Shown here: piece after piece, positions 48,944 through 58,353 of the stretch
How the letters are laid out: each line of letters starts with the position of its first letter
Numbering within the stretch: position 1 is the stretch's first letter
Source: Pseudomonas fluorescens
Lineage (GTDB): Bacteria > Pseudomonadota > Gammaproteobacteria > Pseudomonadales > Pseudomonadaceae
Direction of reading: 5' to 3'
NCBI RefSeq assembly: GCF_001708445.1
Contig: NZ_CP015637.1
Coordinates: 3,225,001 to 3,289,000, forward strand
DNA length: 64,000 nt
Notes under the pieces: model-generated
The model's input: the letters and a program-made list of their open reading frames with translations, nothing else
What the model was told of the DNA's origin: nothing
Database searches by the model: none
Position numbers and translations under genes: made by a program

Positions 48944-50047
48944 ATGCGTGCACGTCAATTGGGCATTACGTTGGGGCTGGGCACGCCCGGCGAATTGAAT
49001 GCCATCACCGATGTTCCCGGCGTTCGCGTCGGCCACAGTACGCTCAAGACCCGCATCGACGGCAAGCAGGTGCGCACCGGCGTCAGCGTGATCCAGCCGC
49101 GCGCCGGGGAGGCGCGGCAACAGCCGTGTTTTGCCGGTTACCACGTGCTAAACGGCAACGGTGACGCCACCGGTCTGGAATGGATCAACGAAGCCGGTCT
49201 GTTGACGACGCCGCTGGCGATCACCAATACCCACAGCATCGGCATCGTGCGCGATACGTTGATCGCCCTGGAGCGCGAACGCCTGGCGGACCCGGCGGTG
49301 TATTGGTGCATGCCGGTGGTGATGGAAACCTATGACGGCCTGCTCAACGATATCTGGGGCCAGCACATCAAGCCTGCGCATGTGCGCGAGGCGGTGAACA
49401 ACGCCGAACCGGGCCCGGTACAGGAGGGCGCTGTGGGCGGCGGCACCGGGATGATCTGCCATGAGTTCAAGGGGGGCATCGGCACGGCGTCGCGCCGCTT
49501 GCCAGCGGAGCAGGGTGGCTGGACCGTCGGCGTGCTGGTGCAGGCTAACCACGGCAAGCGCCAGGAACTGCGGGTCGACGGCTACCCGGCAGGCCGCCAT
49601 TTGATGGACATCCCGTCACCGTTTGCCGAGCGTGGCACGCCGGGCATGGGCTCGATTGTGGTGATCCTGGCCACCGATGCGCCGTTGTTGCCGCATCAAT
49701 GCCAGCGCCTGGCACAGCGCGCCTCCATTGGCATCGCCCGTACCGGCGGGGGGACCGAGGACTCCAGCGGTGACCTGTTCCTGGCCTTCGCCACTGGCAA
49801 CCAGGATTTGCCGCCCGCGGATTACGGGCGCAAGGGCCTGCCGTTCAGCACCGCGTTGCAGATGGTCAATAACGACCATATTTCACCGTTGTTCCTCGCG
49901 GCGGCGGAGGCAGTGGAGGAGGCGATCATCAACGCCATGCTGGCTGGCGAAGACATGACGACGGACGACGGTGTGCAAGTGCCGGGCTTGAACGGCGAAA
50001 CACTGTTACAGGCATTGGGCAAAACCGGCTGGAGTGTGTCCCGGTAA
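48944..50047 (+). CDS. DmpA/P1-family (S58) aminopeptidase
   Basis: This 367-residue enzyme has the DmpA motifs: N-terminal GTPGELNAITDVPGVRVGH, EGAVGGGTGMICHEFKGGIG, and the self-cleavage site G|S at S237 (MGSIVVILATDAPLLPHQ), whose serine becomes the N-terminal nucleophile of the small subunit. Relatives cleave L-aminoacyl-D-peptides or beta-peptides such as beta-alanyl dipeptides. The ATG at 48944 follows AAGGAG by five bases; a GTG six bases earlier is less well placed. It is coupled to the permease gene and probably releases the amino acid used by that pathway. Confidence 0.93.
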   Translation: MRARQLGITLGLGTPGELNAITDVPGVRVGHSTLKTRIDGKQVRTGVSVIQPRAGEARQQPCFAGYHVLNGNGDATGLEWINEAGLLTTPLAITNTHSIGIVRDTLIALERERLADPAVYWCMPVVMETYDGLLNDIWGQHIKPAHVREAVNNAEPGPVQEGAVGGGTGMICHEFKGGIGTASRRLPAEQGGWTVGVLVQANHGKRQELRVDGYPAGRHLMDIPSPFAERGTPGMGSIVVILATDAPLLPHQCQRLAQRASIGIARTGGGTEDSSGDLFLAFATGNQDLPPADYGRKGLPFSTALQMVNNDHISPLFLAAAEAVEEAIINAMLAGEDMTTDDGVQVPGLNGETLLQALGKTGWSVSR

Positions 50048-50143
50048 TAGGGGGCATGTACTTAATGATGTAAGTGTAATAACGGGCTAGATGAATAGTG
50101 CCAATGACACCGTGACAATACAGTGGATCCCTTAATGGGGTTT

Positions 50144-50165
50144 GCCGCTCTACTTGAGCGGCTTT
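50144..50165 (+). terminator. Rho-independent-like terminator after the DmpA gene
   Basis: GCCGCTC, a TACTT loop, GAGCGGC and TTT form a seven-base stem 97 bases after the stop. The remainder of the 372-base gap to aprA is AT-richer and holds the aprA promoter and leader, but no further gene. Confidence 0.6.
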
Positions 50166-50403
50166 ACCCGTATTTAATATTTAAATAACAGCCCTGGTTA
50201 TTTTGTCGGACAAAAGCAATCGGCCCCCAACAAACACGGCTTATGACTTCCCTAAGTTGCTCCTCTATGATTTTTCCACTGTGTAAATAGAGGTAGACGA
50301 AAGTTTTCAAATTGTGTCAGTTTCGATACGCCTTCAAAAGAGGCGAGTGATAGGACGATCTCGCCCGCGGGGTTCCTATCGATAAAAACTGATGCACTTG
50401 CAA

Positions 50404-50414
50404 ACAAGGAAGTA
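50404..50414 (+). promoter_or_regulatory. RsmA/RsmE-type translational repressor site on the aprA ribosome binding site
   Basis: ACAAGGAAGTA matches the consensus A-C-A-N-G-G-A-N-G-U-A and overlaps the Shine-Dalgarno sequence of aprA. Gac/Rsm control of aprA through its leader is known in P. fluorescens. Confidence 0.72.
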
Positions 50415-50419
50415 CGTTT

Positions 50420-51853
50420 ATGTCAAAAGTAAAAGACAAGGCTATTGTGTCGGCGGCGCAAGCCAGCACCGCTTACTCGCAAATCGATAGCTTCAGCCAT
50501 TTGTATGACCGTGGCGGCAACCTCACGATCAATGGCAAACCCTCCTATACCGTTGACCAGGCAGCCACCCAATTGCTGCGCGACGGCGCCGCGTACCGGG
50601 ACGTTGACGGCAACGGCAAGATCGACCTGACCTACACCTTCCTGACCTCGGCCTCCTCGAGCACCCTGAACAAACACGGTATCTCGGGCTTCAGCCAGTT
50701 CAACGCCCAGCAGAAAGCCCAGGCCGCCCTGGCCATGCAATCCTGGTCGGACGTGGCCAACGTGACCTTCACCGAGAAGGCCAGCGGCGGTGACGCTCAT
50801 ATGACGTTCGGCAACTACAGCAGCGGCCAGGACGGCGCGGCAGCCTTTGCCTACCTGCCTGGCACCGGTGCGGGCTATGACGGCACGTCGTGGTACCTGA
50901 CCAACAACAGCTACACGCCGAACAAGACCCCGGACCTGAACAACTACGGCCGGCAGACCCTGACCCACGAGATCGGCCACACCCTGGGCCTGGCGCACCC
51001 TGGCGACTACAACGCCGGGAACGGCAACCCGACCTACAACGACGCGACCTATGGACAGGACACGCGCGGCTACAGCCTCATGAGCTACTGGAGCGAAAGC
51101 AACACCAACCAGAACTTCAGTAAAGGCGGGGTTGAAGCCTATGCCTCCGGCCCGCTGATCGACGACATCGCCGCGATCCAGAAGCTCTACGGTGCCAACT
51201 ACAACACCCGCGCCGGCGACACCACCTACGGGTTCAACTCCAACACCGGGCGTGACTTCCTCAGCGCCACCTCCAACGCCGACAAACTGGTGTTTTCGGT
51301 ATGGGACGGTGGTGGCAACGACACCCTGGATTTCTCCGGTTTTACCCAGAACCAGAAGATCAACCTCAATGAAGCCTCGTTCTCCGATGTGGGCGGCCTG
51401 GTGGGTAACGTTTCGATCGCCAAGGGCGTGACCATCGAGAACGCCTTCGGTGGCGCGGGCAACGACTTGATCATCGGCAACAACGCCGCCAACGTGATCA
51501 AGGGCGGGGCCGGCAACGACCTCATCTACGGCGGCGGCGGTGCCGACCAACTGTGGGGCGGCGCCGGCAACGACACGTTTGTGTTCGGTGCCAGTTCCGA
51601 TTCCAAGCCTGGGGCGGCGGACAAGATCTTTGACTTCACCTCGGGTTCGGACAAGATCGACCTGTCCGGCATCACCAAAGGCGCGGGCCTGACCTTCGTC
51701 AACGCGTTCACCGGGCATGCCGGCGATGCGGTATTGACCTATGCCTCGGGCACCAACCTGGGTACCTTGGCGGTGGACTTCTCCGGGCACGGCGTGGCGG
51801 ACTTCCTCGTCACCACGGTCGGCCAGGCAGCGGTCAGCGATATCGTCGCGTGA
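50420..51853 (+). CDS. aprA: Alkaline metalloprotease AprA (serralysin)
   Basis: This 477-residue zinc protease of family M10B has [11 protein letters not shown] (H183, E184, H187, H193), the Met-turn SLMSYW, GGxGxDxxx calcium-binding RTX repeats ([24 protein letters not shown] and [11 protein letters not shown]) and a C-terminal type I secretion signal ending SDIVA. It has no Sec signal. It is secreted by the AprD-AprE-AprF apparatus encoded downstream and degrades proteins outside the cell. The ATG at 50420 follows AAGGAAG, which is also the RsmA-type site. Confidence 0.97.
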   Translation: MSKVKDKAIVSAAQASTAYSQIDSFSHLYDRGGNLTINGKPSYTVDQAATQLLRDGAAYRDVDGNGKIDLTYTFLTSASSSTLNKHGISGFSQFNAQQKAQAALAMQSWSDVANVTFTEKASGGDAHMTFGNYSSGQDGAAAFAYLPGTGAGYDGTSWYLTNNSYTPNKTPDLNNYGRQTLTHEIGHTLGLAHPGDYNAGNGNPTYNDATYGQDTRGYSLMSYWSESNTNQNFSKGGVEAYASGPLIDDIAAIQKLYGANYNTRAGDTTYGFNSNTGRDFLSATSNADKLVFSVWDGGGNDTLDFSGFTQNQKINLNEASFSDVGGLVGNVSIAKGVTIENAFGGAGNDLIIGNNAANVIKGGAGNDLIYGGGGADQLWGGAGNDTFVFGASSDSKPGAADKIFDFTSGSDKIDLSGITKGAGLTFVNAFTGHAGDAVLTYASGTNLGTLAVDFSGHGVADFLVTTVGQAAVSDIVA

Positions 51854-51859
51854 TACAAG

Positions 51860-51883
51860 GGCGCGGCGTTTCGGCGCCGCGCC
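51860..51883 (+). terminator. GC-rich hairpin between aprA and the inhibitor gene
   Basis: GGCGCGGCG pairs with CGCCGCGCC across a six-base loop, seven bases after the aprA stop, without a T-run. It may lower expression of the downstream genes relative to aprA or protect the aprA transcript end. Confidence 0.55.
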
Positions 51884-51902
51884 TGTTGGATGGAGCGTGA
51901 AG

Positions 51903-52271
51903 ATGCAGCGTTTTTTCAACTTGATCGCCTGCGTGTTGCAGGCGATGGTCATGTCGGCAGGAGCCCACGCAATGGCGAGCAGTCTTGTTTTACCCACGAG
52001 CGCCCAATTGGCCGGGCATTGGCAGTTGCACCAGCAGGACCAGGTGTGTGCCCTCGACCTGCTGGAACCGGCCAATGCCCTGGGCGGTGATGTGGCTTGT
52101 GTGACGCAATGGCTGGGTGACAAACCCCTGAGCTGGTCGCCGACGCCCGACGGTATCTGGCTGATGAATGCCGAAGGCACCGGGATCACCCATTTGAATC
52201 GCCAGAAGGATGGCGAATACAAAGGCCGCACACCCTCCGGAACGGAAGTGGTATTGCAACGCGCCCCTTAG
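51903..52271 (+). CDS. inh: Periplasmic alkaline protease inhibitor
   Basis: This 122-residue Inh/AprI-type protein has a signal peptide (MQRFFNLIACVLQAMVMSAG, cleavage near AMA) and a small beta-barrel domain (LAGHWQLHQQDQVCALDLL, then VACVTQWLGDKPLSWSP) with one disulfide-forming cysteine pair. It blocks any AprA that stays in the periplasm. The ATG at 51903 follows GGAG within the 49-base gap after aprA. It ends 103 bases before aprD. Confidence 0.93.
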   Translation: MQRFFNLIACVLQAMVMSAGAHAMASSLVLPTSAQLAGHWQLHQQDQVCALDLLEPANALGGDVACVTQWLGDKPLSWSPTPDGIWLMNAEGTGITHLNRQKDGEYKGRTPSGTEVVLQRAP

Positions 52272-52374
52272 TTATTGGTTATAACTCGATCACTCGATGT
52301 TATTAGTTGGCTGGCCCTGACCGGGGGCTCGGGCAACTTATGCGCGTAATTTGATTCAGGGAAGAACAAGAGAT

Positions 52375-54102
52375 ATGGCCAAACCCCAAGGCGTTGCACC
52401 CTTATTCAAGGCGCTGGGTGAATACAAGAGCATTTTGATCAGCGTGGGTTGTTTTACCGCCTTGATTAACCTGCTGATGCTGGTGCCGTCCATTTATATG
52501 CTGCAAGTGTATGACCGCGTGTTGTCTTCCCAGAATGAAACGACCCTGGTGATGTTGACGCTGATGGTCGTGGGGTTCTTTGCGTTTATTGGCACACTGG
52601 AAGTCATCCGCAGTTTTATCGTGATCCGCATCGGCAGCCAGTTGGAGCGACGTTTCAACTTGCGCGTTTATAAAGCCGCGTTCGAACGCAACCTGCAACG
52701 TGGCCAAGGGCATGCCGGGCAAGCCCTGGGCGACCTGACCCATATCCGCCAATTCATTACCGGGCCGGCGCTGTTCGCTTTTTTCGATGCGCCGTGGTTT
52801 CCCATCTACCTGTTTGTGATCTTCCTGTTCAACGTGTGGTTGGGCGTCTTGGCGACGGCCGGCGCAGTGTTGCTGATTGCATTAGCGTGTCTTAACGAAT
52901 ACCTGACCAAAAAGCCGCTGGGGGAGGCCAGTGGTTTCTCCCAGCAATCCACCCAACTGGCCACCAGCCATTTACACAACGCCGAGACCATCCAGGCCAT
53001 GGGCATGCTCGGCGCCCTGCGCCAGCGCTGGTTTGCCGTGCACTCGCAGTTCCTCGGCTTGCAGAACCAGGCCAGTGACACCGGCTCGGTGGTCACCTCA
53101 GTGAGCAAATCCCTGCGCCTGTGCCTGCAATCCCTGGTGCTGGGCCTGGGTGCGCTGCTGGTGATCCGCGGGGATATGACCGCCGGGATGATGATCGCCG
53201 GTTCTATCCTGATGGGCCGCGTGCTCAGCCCCATCGACCAACTGATTGCGGTGTGGAAGCAATGGAGTTCGGCCAAGCTGGCCTATCAGCGCCTGGATGA
53301 ATTGCTGCGCGAGTTCCCGCCTGAAGTCGAGCACATGGCGTTGCCCGCGCCCAAGGGCCAGCTGAGTTTTGAGCAGGTCAGTGCTGGGCCGCCAGGGCGA
53401 CGCATCGCCACCTTGCATCAAGTCAGTTTCAACCTGGGCGCCGGTGACGTGCTGGGGGTGCTCGGCGCCTCGGGCTCTGGCAAGTCGACCCTGGCTCGCG
53501 TACTGGTGGGCGTGTGGCCGACCCTGGCCGGTACGGTGCGCCTGGATGGCGCGGATATCCATCGCTGGGACCGCGGCGACCTGGGCCCGCATATCGGCTA
53601 TTTGCCCCAGGACATTGAGCTATTCAGCGGCAGCATTGCCGACAACATCGCGCGCTTTCGCGATGCCGACCCCGAGCGTGTGGTGAAGGCTGCGCAACAA
53701 GCCGGTGTGCATGAATTGATCCTGCGCTTGCCCCACGGGTATGACACGGTCCTGGGCGACAACGGCGGCGGCCTGTCCGGTGGCCAGAAACAACGGGTGG
53801 CCCTGGCCCGTGCACTGTATGGCGAGCCGCGCCTGATTGTGCTCGATGAACCCAACTCCAACCTCGACACCGTCGGCGAAGCCGCCCTGGCCAGCGCCAT
53901 TGTGCAGATGAAGGCCCAGGGCAGCAGTGTGATCCTGGTCACCCATCGGTCCTCGGCGCTGGCCCAGGCTGACAAGTTGCTGGTGCTTAACGAAGGGCGT
54001 TTGCAGGCATTCGGGCCAAGCCAGGAAGTACTGCGGGCGTTGTCCGGCCACAGGGAGCACCCGCCCCAAGGTAGGAGCGAGCTTGCTCGCGAAGGGCGTT
54101 AA
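52375..54102 (+). CDS. aprD: Type I secretion ABC transporter AprD
   Basis: This 575-residue exporter has a six-helix membrane domain (about residues 15-310) and an ATPase domain: Walker A GASGSGKST, signature LSGGQKQRV and Walker B LIVLDEPNSNLD. It exports AprA and the lipase in one step together with AprE and AprF. The ATG at 52375 follows GGGAAGAACAAG. The C-terminal end (GRSELAREGR) is encoded by a REP sequence, so the last ten residues are not native transporter sequence and the repeat has replaced or extended the normal end of the gene. Confidence 0.95.
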   Translation: MAKPQGVAPLFKALGEYKSILISVGCFTALINLLMLVPSIYMLQVYDRVLSSQNETTLVMLTLMVVGFFAFIGTLEVIRSFIVIRIGSQLERRFNLRVYKAAFERNLQRGQGHAGQALGDLTHIRQFITGPALFAFFDAPWFPIYLFVIFLFNVWLGVLATAGAVLLIALACLNEYLTKKPLGEASGFSQQSTQLATSHLHNAETIQAMGMLGALRQRWFAVHSQFLGLQNQASDTGSVVTSVSKSLRLCLQSLVLGLGALLVIRGDMTAGMMIAGSILMGRVLSPIDQLIAVWKQWSSAKLAYQRLDELLREFPPEVEHMALPAPKGQLSFEQVSAGPPGRRIATLHQVSFNLGAGDVLGVLGASGSGKSTLARVLVGVWPTLAGTVRLDGADIHRWDRGDLGPHIGYLPQDIELFSGSIADNIARFRDADPERVVKAAQQAGVHELILRLPHGYDTVLGDNGGGLSGGQKQRVALARALYGEPRLIVLDEPNSNLDTVGEAALASAIVQMKAQGSSVILVTHRSSALAQADKLLVLNEGRLQAFGPSQEVLRALSGHREHPPQGRSELAREGR

Positions 54103-54168
54103 CGATGACGCGCCCTGATTGGATACACGCGGTGACGGTGAGTTTTTCGCGAGCAAGCTCGCTCCTAC
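54071..54168. repeat. REPIN overlapping the end of aprD
   Basis: Two inverted GTAGGAGCGAGCTTGCTCGCGA cores at 54071 and near 54147 enclose about 55 bases. Unlike the family A elements it lacks the CTAATGCCGTTCAG outer repeats. It supplies the aprD stop codon. Confidence 0.85.
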
Positions 54169-54199
54169 AGGTTTTGCGTCAAGCAGTAAGGATGTCAGC

Positions 54200-55492
54200 A
54201 TGATTCATGAACAACGCGACGCCCGGTTCTTCGCGCGCATGGGCTGGCTGCTGAGCGTGGTCGGTGCCGGTGGCTTTTTCCTCTGGGCCAGCCTGGCGCC
54301 CCTGGACCAGGGCATCCCTGTGCAGGGCACGGTGGTGGTGTCGGGCAAACGCAAGGCGGTGCAAACCTTCAGCCCCGGCGTGGTCAGTCGGATTCTGGTG
54401 CAGGAAGGGCAGTGGGTGAAGCAAGGCCAGCCGCTGTTCCGTCTCGACCAGACCCAGCACCAGGCCGACGTGCAGTCCCTGCAAGCCCAGTACCGCATGG
54501 CCTGGGCCAGCGTCGCGCGGTGGCAGAGCGAACGCGACAATCAATCGGCCATCACCTTTCCCGCTGAGCTGAGCAACAGCCCCGACCCGGCACTGGCGCT
54601 GGTCCTCGAAGGCCAGCGCCAATTGTTCAGCAGCCGCCGCGAAGCCTTTGCCCGGGAACAGGCCGGGATTCGCGCGAATATCGAGGGTGCCAGCGCGCAA
54701 CTGAACGGCATGCGCCGTGCGCGCAGCGACCTGACCGCCCAGGCCCAGTCCCTGCGCGACCAACTGAGCAACCTGCAACCCTTGGCCGACAACGGTTATA
54801 TCCCGCGCAACCGCTTGATGGAGTACCAGCGCCAGTTGTCCCAGGTGCAACAGGACCTGGCGCAGAACACCGGCGAAAGCGGCCGGGTGGAGCAGGGGAT
54901 CCTCGAATCGCGCCTTAAGCTGCAGCAGCACAGCGAGGAATACCAGAAGGAAGTCCGCAGCCAGCTGGCCGACGCACAGTTGCGCAGCCTGACCCTGGAG
55001 CAGCAACTCACCTCCGCCGGCTTCGATCTGCAACACAGCGAGATCAACGCACCGGCCGACGGCATCGCGGTCAACCTCAGCGTGCACACCGAGGGCGCCG
55101 TGGTGCGGGCCGGTGAAACCCTGCTGGAAATCGTGCCCCAGGGCACGCGCCTGGAAGTCGAAGGGCATTTGCCGGTGCACCTGGTGGACAAGGTCGGCAC
55201 CCACTTGCCGGTCGATATCCTGTTCACCGCCTTCAACCAGAGCCGTACCCCCCGCGTGCCGGGGGAAGTGAGCCTGATTTCCGCCGACCAGATGCTCGAC
55301 GAAAAAACCGGCGCCCCGTATTACGTGCTGCGCACAGCCGTCAGCGAGGCGGCCCTGGAGAAACTCCACGGCCTGGTGATCAAACCGGGCATGCCTGCCG
55401 AGATGTTCGTGCGCACCGGCGAACGCTCGTTGCTCAATTACCTGTTCAAGCCGTTGCTCGATCGCGCCGGCTCCGCGTTGACCGAGGAATGA
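54200..55492 (+). CDS. aprE: Type I secretion membrane-fusion protein AprE
   Basis: This 430-residue HlyD-family protein has a single N-terminal transmembrane helix (LLSVVGAGGFFLWASLAPLD), a lipoyl-like segment (PGVVSRILVQEGQWVKQGQPL), a long coiled-coil hairpin (about residues 95-275) and a beta-barrel end. It links the ABC transporter AprD to the outer-membrane channel AprF. The ATG at 54200 follows AAGGA; upstream in-frame starts lie within the REPIN and are rejected. Its stop overlaps an ATG of the next gene. Confidence 0.94.
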   Translation: MIHEQRDARFFARMGWLLSVVGAGGFFLWASLAPLDQGIPVQGTVVVSGKRKAVQTFSPGVVSRILVQEGQWVKQGQPLFRLDQTQHQADVQSLQAQYRMAWASVARWQSERDNQSAITFPAELSNSPDPALALVLEGQRQLFSSRREAFAREQAGIRANIEGASAQLNGMRRARSDLTAQAQSLRDQLSNLQPLADNGYIPRNRLMEYQRQLSQVQQDLAQNTGESGRVEQGILESRLKLQQHSEEYQKEVRSQLADAQLRSLTLEQQLTSAGFDLQHSEINAPADGIAVNLSVHTEGAVVRAGETLLEIVPQGTRLEVEGHLPVHLVDKVGTHLPVDILFTAFNQSRTPRVPGEVSLISADQMLDEKTGAPYYVLRTAVSEAALEKLHGLVIKPGMPAEMFVRTGERSLLNYLFKPLLDRAGSALTEE

Positions 55493-55494
55493 GC

Positions 55495-56832
55495 ATGAAG
55501 CCAGTGTTCATCACCTTGCTGCTGGCCTGCGCCAATGCCCAGGCCGCCATGGGCCCGTTCGATGTGTATGAACAGGCGCTGCGCAACGATCCGGTGTTTC
55601 TCGGCGCCATCAAGGAGCGCGACGCCGGCCTGGAAAACCGCACCATCGGCCGCGCCGGCCTGCTGCCCAAGCTGTCGTACACCTACAACAAGGGCCGCAA
55701 CAACTCCCAGGCCACCTTGCCCGATGGGCGTGGCGGCAATTATCACGATGACCGCAACTACAACAGTTACGGCTCCACGTTCAGCCTGCAACAGCCGTTG
55801 TTCGACTACGAGGCTTACGCCAACTACCGCAAGGGCGTGGCCCAAGCGTTGTTTGCCGATGAGAGTTTTCGCGACAAGAGCCAGGCGCTGCTGGTGCGGG
55901 TGCTGAGTTATTACACCCAGGCACTGTTTGCCCAGGACCAGATCGATATCGCCCGCGCCAAGAAAAAAGCCTTCGAGCAGCAGTTCCAGCAGAACCGGCA
56001 CCTGTTCCAGCAAGGCGAAGGCACGCGGACCGATATCCTCGAAGCCGAATCGCGCTATGAACTGGCCACCGCTGAAGAAATCCAGGCGCTGGATGAGCAG
56101 GACGCCTCGTTGAGAGAGCTGGGCGCCTTGATCGGCGTACAGAGCGTCAATATCACCGATTTGGCGCCCCTGAACCCAAGCTTCGCCGCCTTCACGCTGA
56201 CGCCGGCCAACTACGACAGCTGGCATGAACTGGCGGTGAGCAACAACCCCACACTCGCGTCCCAGCGCCAGGCCCTGGAAGTGGCGCGTTACGAAGTGGA
56301 GCGCAACCGCGCCGGGCATTTGCCGAAGGTCATGGCGTATGCCAGCTCGCGCCAGCAGGAGTCCGACAGCGGCAACACCTACAACCAGCGCTACGACACC
56401 AACACCATCGGCGTCGAAGTCAGCCTGCCGTTGTATGCCGGTGGCGGTATTTCGGCGTCCACCCGCCAGGCCAGCCGCGCCATGGAGCAGGCCGAGTACG
56501 AACTGGAAGGCAAGACCCGCGAAACCCTGATCGAGCTGCGTCGGCAGTTCAGTGCCTGCCTGTCCGGTGTCAGCAAACTGCGCGCTTACCAAAAGGCCCT
56601 GACCTCGGCGCAAGCGCTGGTGGTGTCGACCCGGCAAAGCATCCTCGGTGGCGAGCGGGTCAACCTCGATGCGTTGAACGCTGAGCAACAGCTCTACAGC
56701 ACGCGGCGCGATTTGGCCCAGGCGCGCTACGACTACCTGATGGCCTGGACCAAATTGCATTACTACGCCGGCAACCTGCGCGACACCGACTTGGCCAAGG
56801 TGGATGAGGCGTTCGGGCCGGCACCGCAGTAA
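55495..56832 (+). CDS. aprF: Type I secretion outer-membrane channel AprF (TolC-like)
   Basis: This 445-residue TolC-family protein has a short signal peptide (MKPVFITLLLACANAQA) followed by FDVYEQALRNDPVFLGAIKE and two helix-hairpin repeats. It forms the exit channel of the protease/lipase secretion system. Two ATGs are available, at 55489 and 55495; GAGGA at 55484-55488 is correctly spaced only for the second, so 55495 is chosen. The lipase gene follows 40 bases later. Confidence 0.94.
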   Translation: MKPVFITLLLACANAQAAMGPFDVYEQALRNDPVFLGAIKERDAGLENRTIGRAGLLPKLSYTYNKGRNNSQATLPDGRGGNYHDDRNYNSYGSTFSLQQPLFDYEAYANYRKGVAQALFADESFRDKSQALLVRVLSYYTQALFAQDQIDIARAKKKAFEQQFQQNRHLFQQGEGTRTDILEAESRYELATAEEIQALDEQDASLRELGALIGVQSVNITDLAPLNPSFAAFTLTPANYDSWHELAVSNNPTLASQRQALEVARYEVERNRAGHLPKVMAYASSRQQESDSGNTYNQRYDTNTIGVEVSLPLYAGGGISASTRQASRAMEQAEYELEGKTRETLIELRRQFSACLSGVSKLRAYQKALTSAQALVVSTRQSILGGERVNLDALNAEQQLYSTRRDLAQARYDYLMAWTKLHYYAGNLRDTDLAKVDEAFGPAPQ

Positions 56833-56872
56833 TTGACTTTCTCGACAATTCCAACAACAGAGAGGCAAGACC

Positions 56873-58297
56873 ATGGGCGTGTTTGACTATAAAAACCTCG
56901 GGGCCGAAGGCTCCAAAGCGTTGTTCGCCGATGCCATGGCGATCACGCTGTATACCTACCACAACCTGGATAACGGCTTTGCCGTGGGCTACCAGCACAA
57001 CGGCCTGGGGCTCGGCTTGCCTGCCACGCTGGTCGGTGCTCTGCTGGGTAGTACGGATTCCCAGGGCGTGATCCCCGGCATTCCCTGGAACCCGGACACG
57101 GAAAAAGCCGCCCTGGACGCTGTGCAACAGGCCGGTTGGACGCCCATCAGCGCGAGCGCCCTGGGCTATACCGGCAAGGTCGACGCCCGAGGCACGTTCT
57201 TCGGCGAAAAGGCCGGCTACACCACGGCCCAGGTCGAGGTACTGGGCAAGTACGATGACGCCGGCAAGTTGCTGGAAATCGGTATCGGTTTTCGCGGTAC
57301 TTCAGGCCCTCGGGAAACGTTGATCAGCGACTCCATAGGGGATCTGGTCAGCGATCTGCTCGCCGCTCTGGGCCCCAAGGATTACGCGAAGAACTATGCC
57401 GGCGAAGCCTTTGGCGGCCTGCTCAAGAACGTCGCCGACTATGCCAGCGCCCACGGCCTCAGCGGCCACGACGTGGTGGTCAGCGGCCACAGCCTGGGCG
57501 GCCTGGCGGTCAACAGCATGGCCGACTTGAGCAGCGGCAAATGGGCGGGTTTCTACCAGGACGCCAACTACGTGGCCTACGCCTCGCCGACCCAGAGCGC
57601 CGGCGACAAGGTGCTCAATATCGGTTATGAAAACGACCCGGTATTCCGTGCACTGGACGGCTCCTCCTTCAATTGGTCGTCGTTGGGCGTGCATGACCAA
57701 CCCCATGAATCGACCACCGACAATATCGTCAGCTTTAACGACCACTACGCCTCGACGCTATGGAATGTGCTGCCGTTTTCCATCACCAACCTGCCGACTT
57801 GGATCTCGCATTTGCCCACGGGGTATGGCGACGGGATGACGCGCATCGTGGAATCGGGTTTCTATGCGCAGATGAGCCGCGATTCGACGATCATCGTCGC
57901 CAACCTGTCCGACCCGGCGCGGGCCAACACCTGGGTGCAGGACCTTAACCGCAATGCCGAGGCGCACAAGGGCAACACATTCATTATTGGCAGCGACGGC
58001 GATGACCTGATCCAGGGCGGCAAGGGCGCGGACTTTATCGAGGGCGGCAAGGGCAATGACACGATCCGCGACAGCAGCGGCCACAACACGTTTCTGTTCA
58101 ACGGGCATTTCGGCCAGGACCGGATTATCGGCTATCAAGCCACCGACAAGCTGGTGTTCACGGATGTGCAGGGCAGTGCGGATTATCGTGATCACGCCAA
58201 GGTGGTAGGCGCGGATACGGTGATCAGTTTTGGCGCGGATTCGGTGACGTTGGTGGGGGTGGTCGGGCTATCGGGGGAGGGGATTGTTATCGCTTGA
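56873..58297 (+). CDS. lipA: Secreted family I.3 lipase (TliA/LipA-like)
   Basis: This 474-residue enzyme is closely similar in length and sequence to TliA of P. fluorescens. Its nucleophile is S207 in GHSLGG. RTX repeats (SDGDDLIQGGKGADFIEGG, GGKGNDTIRD) bind calcium and fold the protein after secretion, and the C-terminus carries the type I secretion signal. It is a triacylglycerol lipase exported by AprDEF encoded immediately upstream; the extra autotransporter proteases found between aprF and lipA in some strains are absent. The ribosome site is GAGAGG. Confidence 0.96.
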   Translation: MGVFDYKNLGAEGSKALFADAMAITLYTYHNLDNGFAVGYQHNGLGLGLPATLVGALLGSTDSQGVIPGIPWNPDTEKAALDAVQQAGWTPISASALGYTGKVDARGTFFGEKAGYTTAQVEVLGKYDDAGKLLEIGIGFRGTSGPRETLISDSIGDLVSDLLAALGPKDYAKNYAGEAFGGLLKNVADYASAHGLSGHDVVVSGHSLGGLAVNSMADLSSGKWAGFYQDANYVAYASPTQSAGDKVLNIGYENDPVFRALDGSSFNWSSLGVHDQPHESTTDNIVSFNDHYASTLWNVLPFSITNLPTWISHLPTGYGDGMTRIVESGFYAQMSRDSTIIVANLSDPARANTWVQDLNRNAEAHKGNTFIIGSDGDDLIQGGKGADFIEGGKGNDTIRDSSGHNTFLFNGHFGQDRIIGYQATDKLVFTDVQGSADYRDHAKVVGADTVISFGADSVTLVGVVGLSGEGIVIA

Positions 58298-58311
58298 AAC
58301 TGTGGGAGGGG

Positions 58312-58347
58312 GCTGTTGTGGCGAGCAGGTTTGTTGTGGCGAGCGGG
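58312..58347 (-). repeat. Two tandem 18-base units
   Basis: Two variants of CTTGTTGTGGCGAGCGGG stand head to tail, directly before the half REPIN. They are the same unit as at 18469 and 26007. Degenerate further copies follow the family B repeat at 58602-58665. Confidence 0.65.
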
Positions 58348-58353
58348 CTTGCC

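Noticed and set aside
50423..52231. A 602-codon open frame antisense to aprA and inh
   Set aside because: The plus strand encodes an unmistakable serralysin and inhibitor; the antisense reading is shadow coding.
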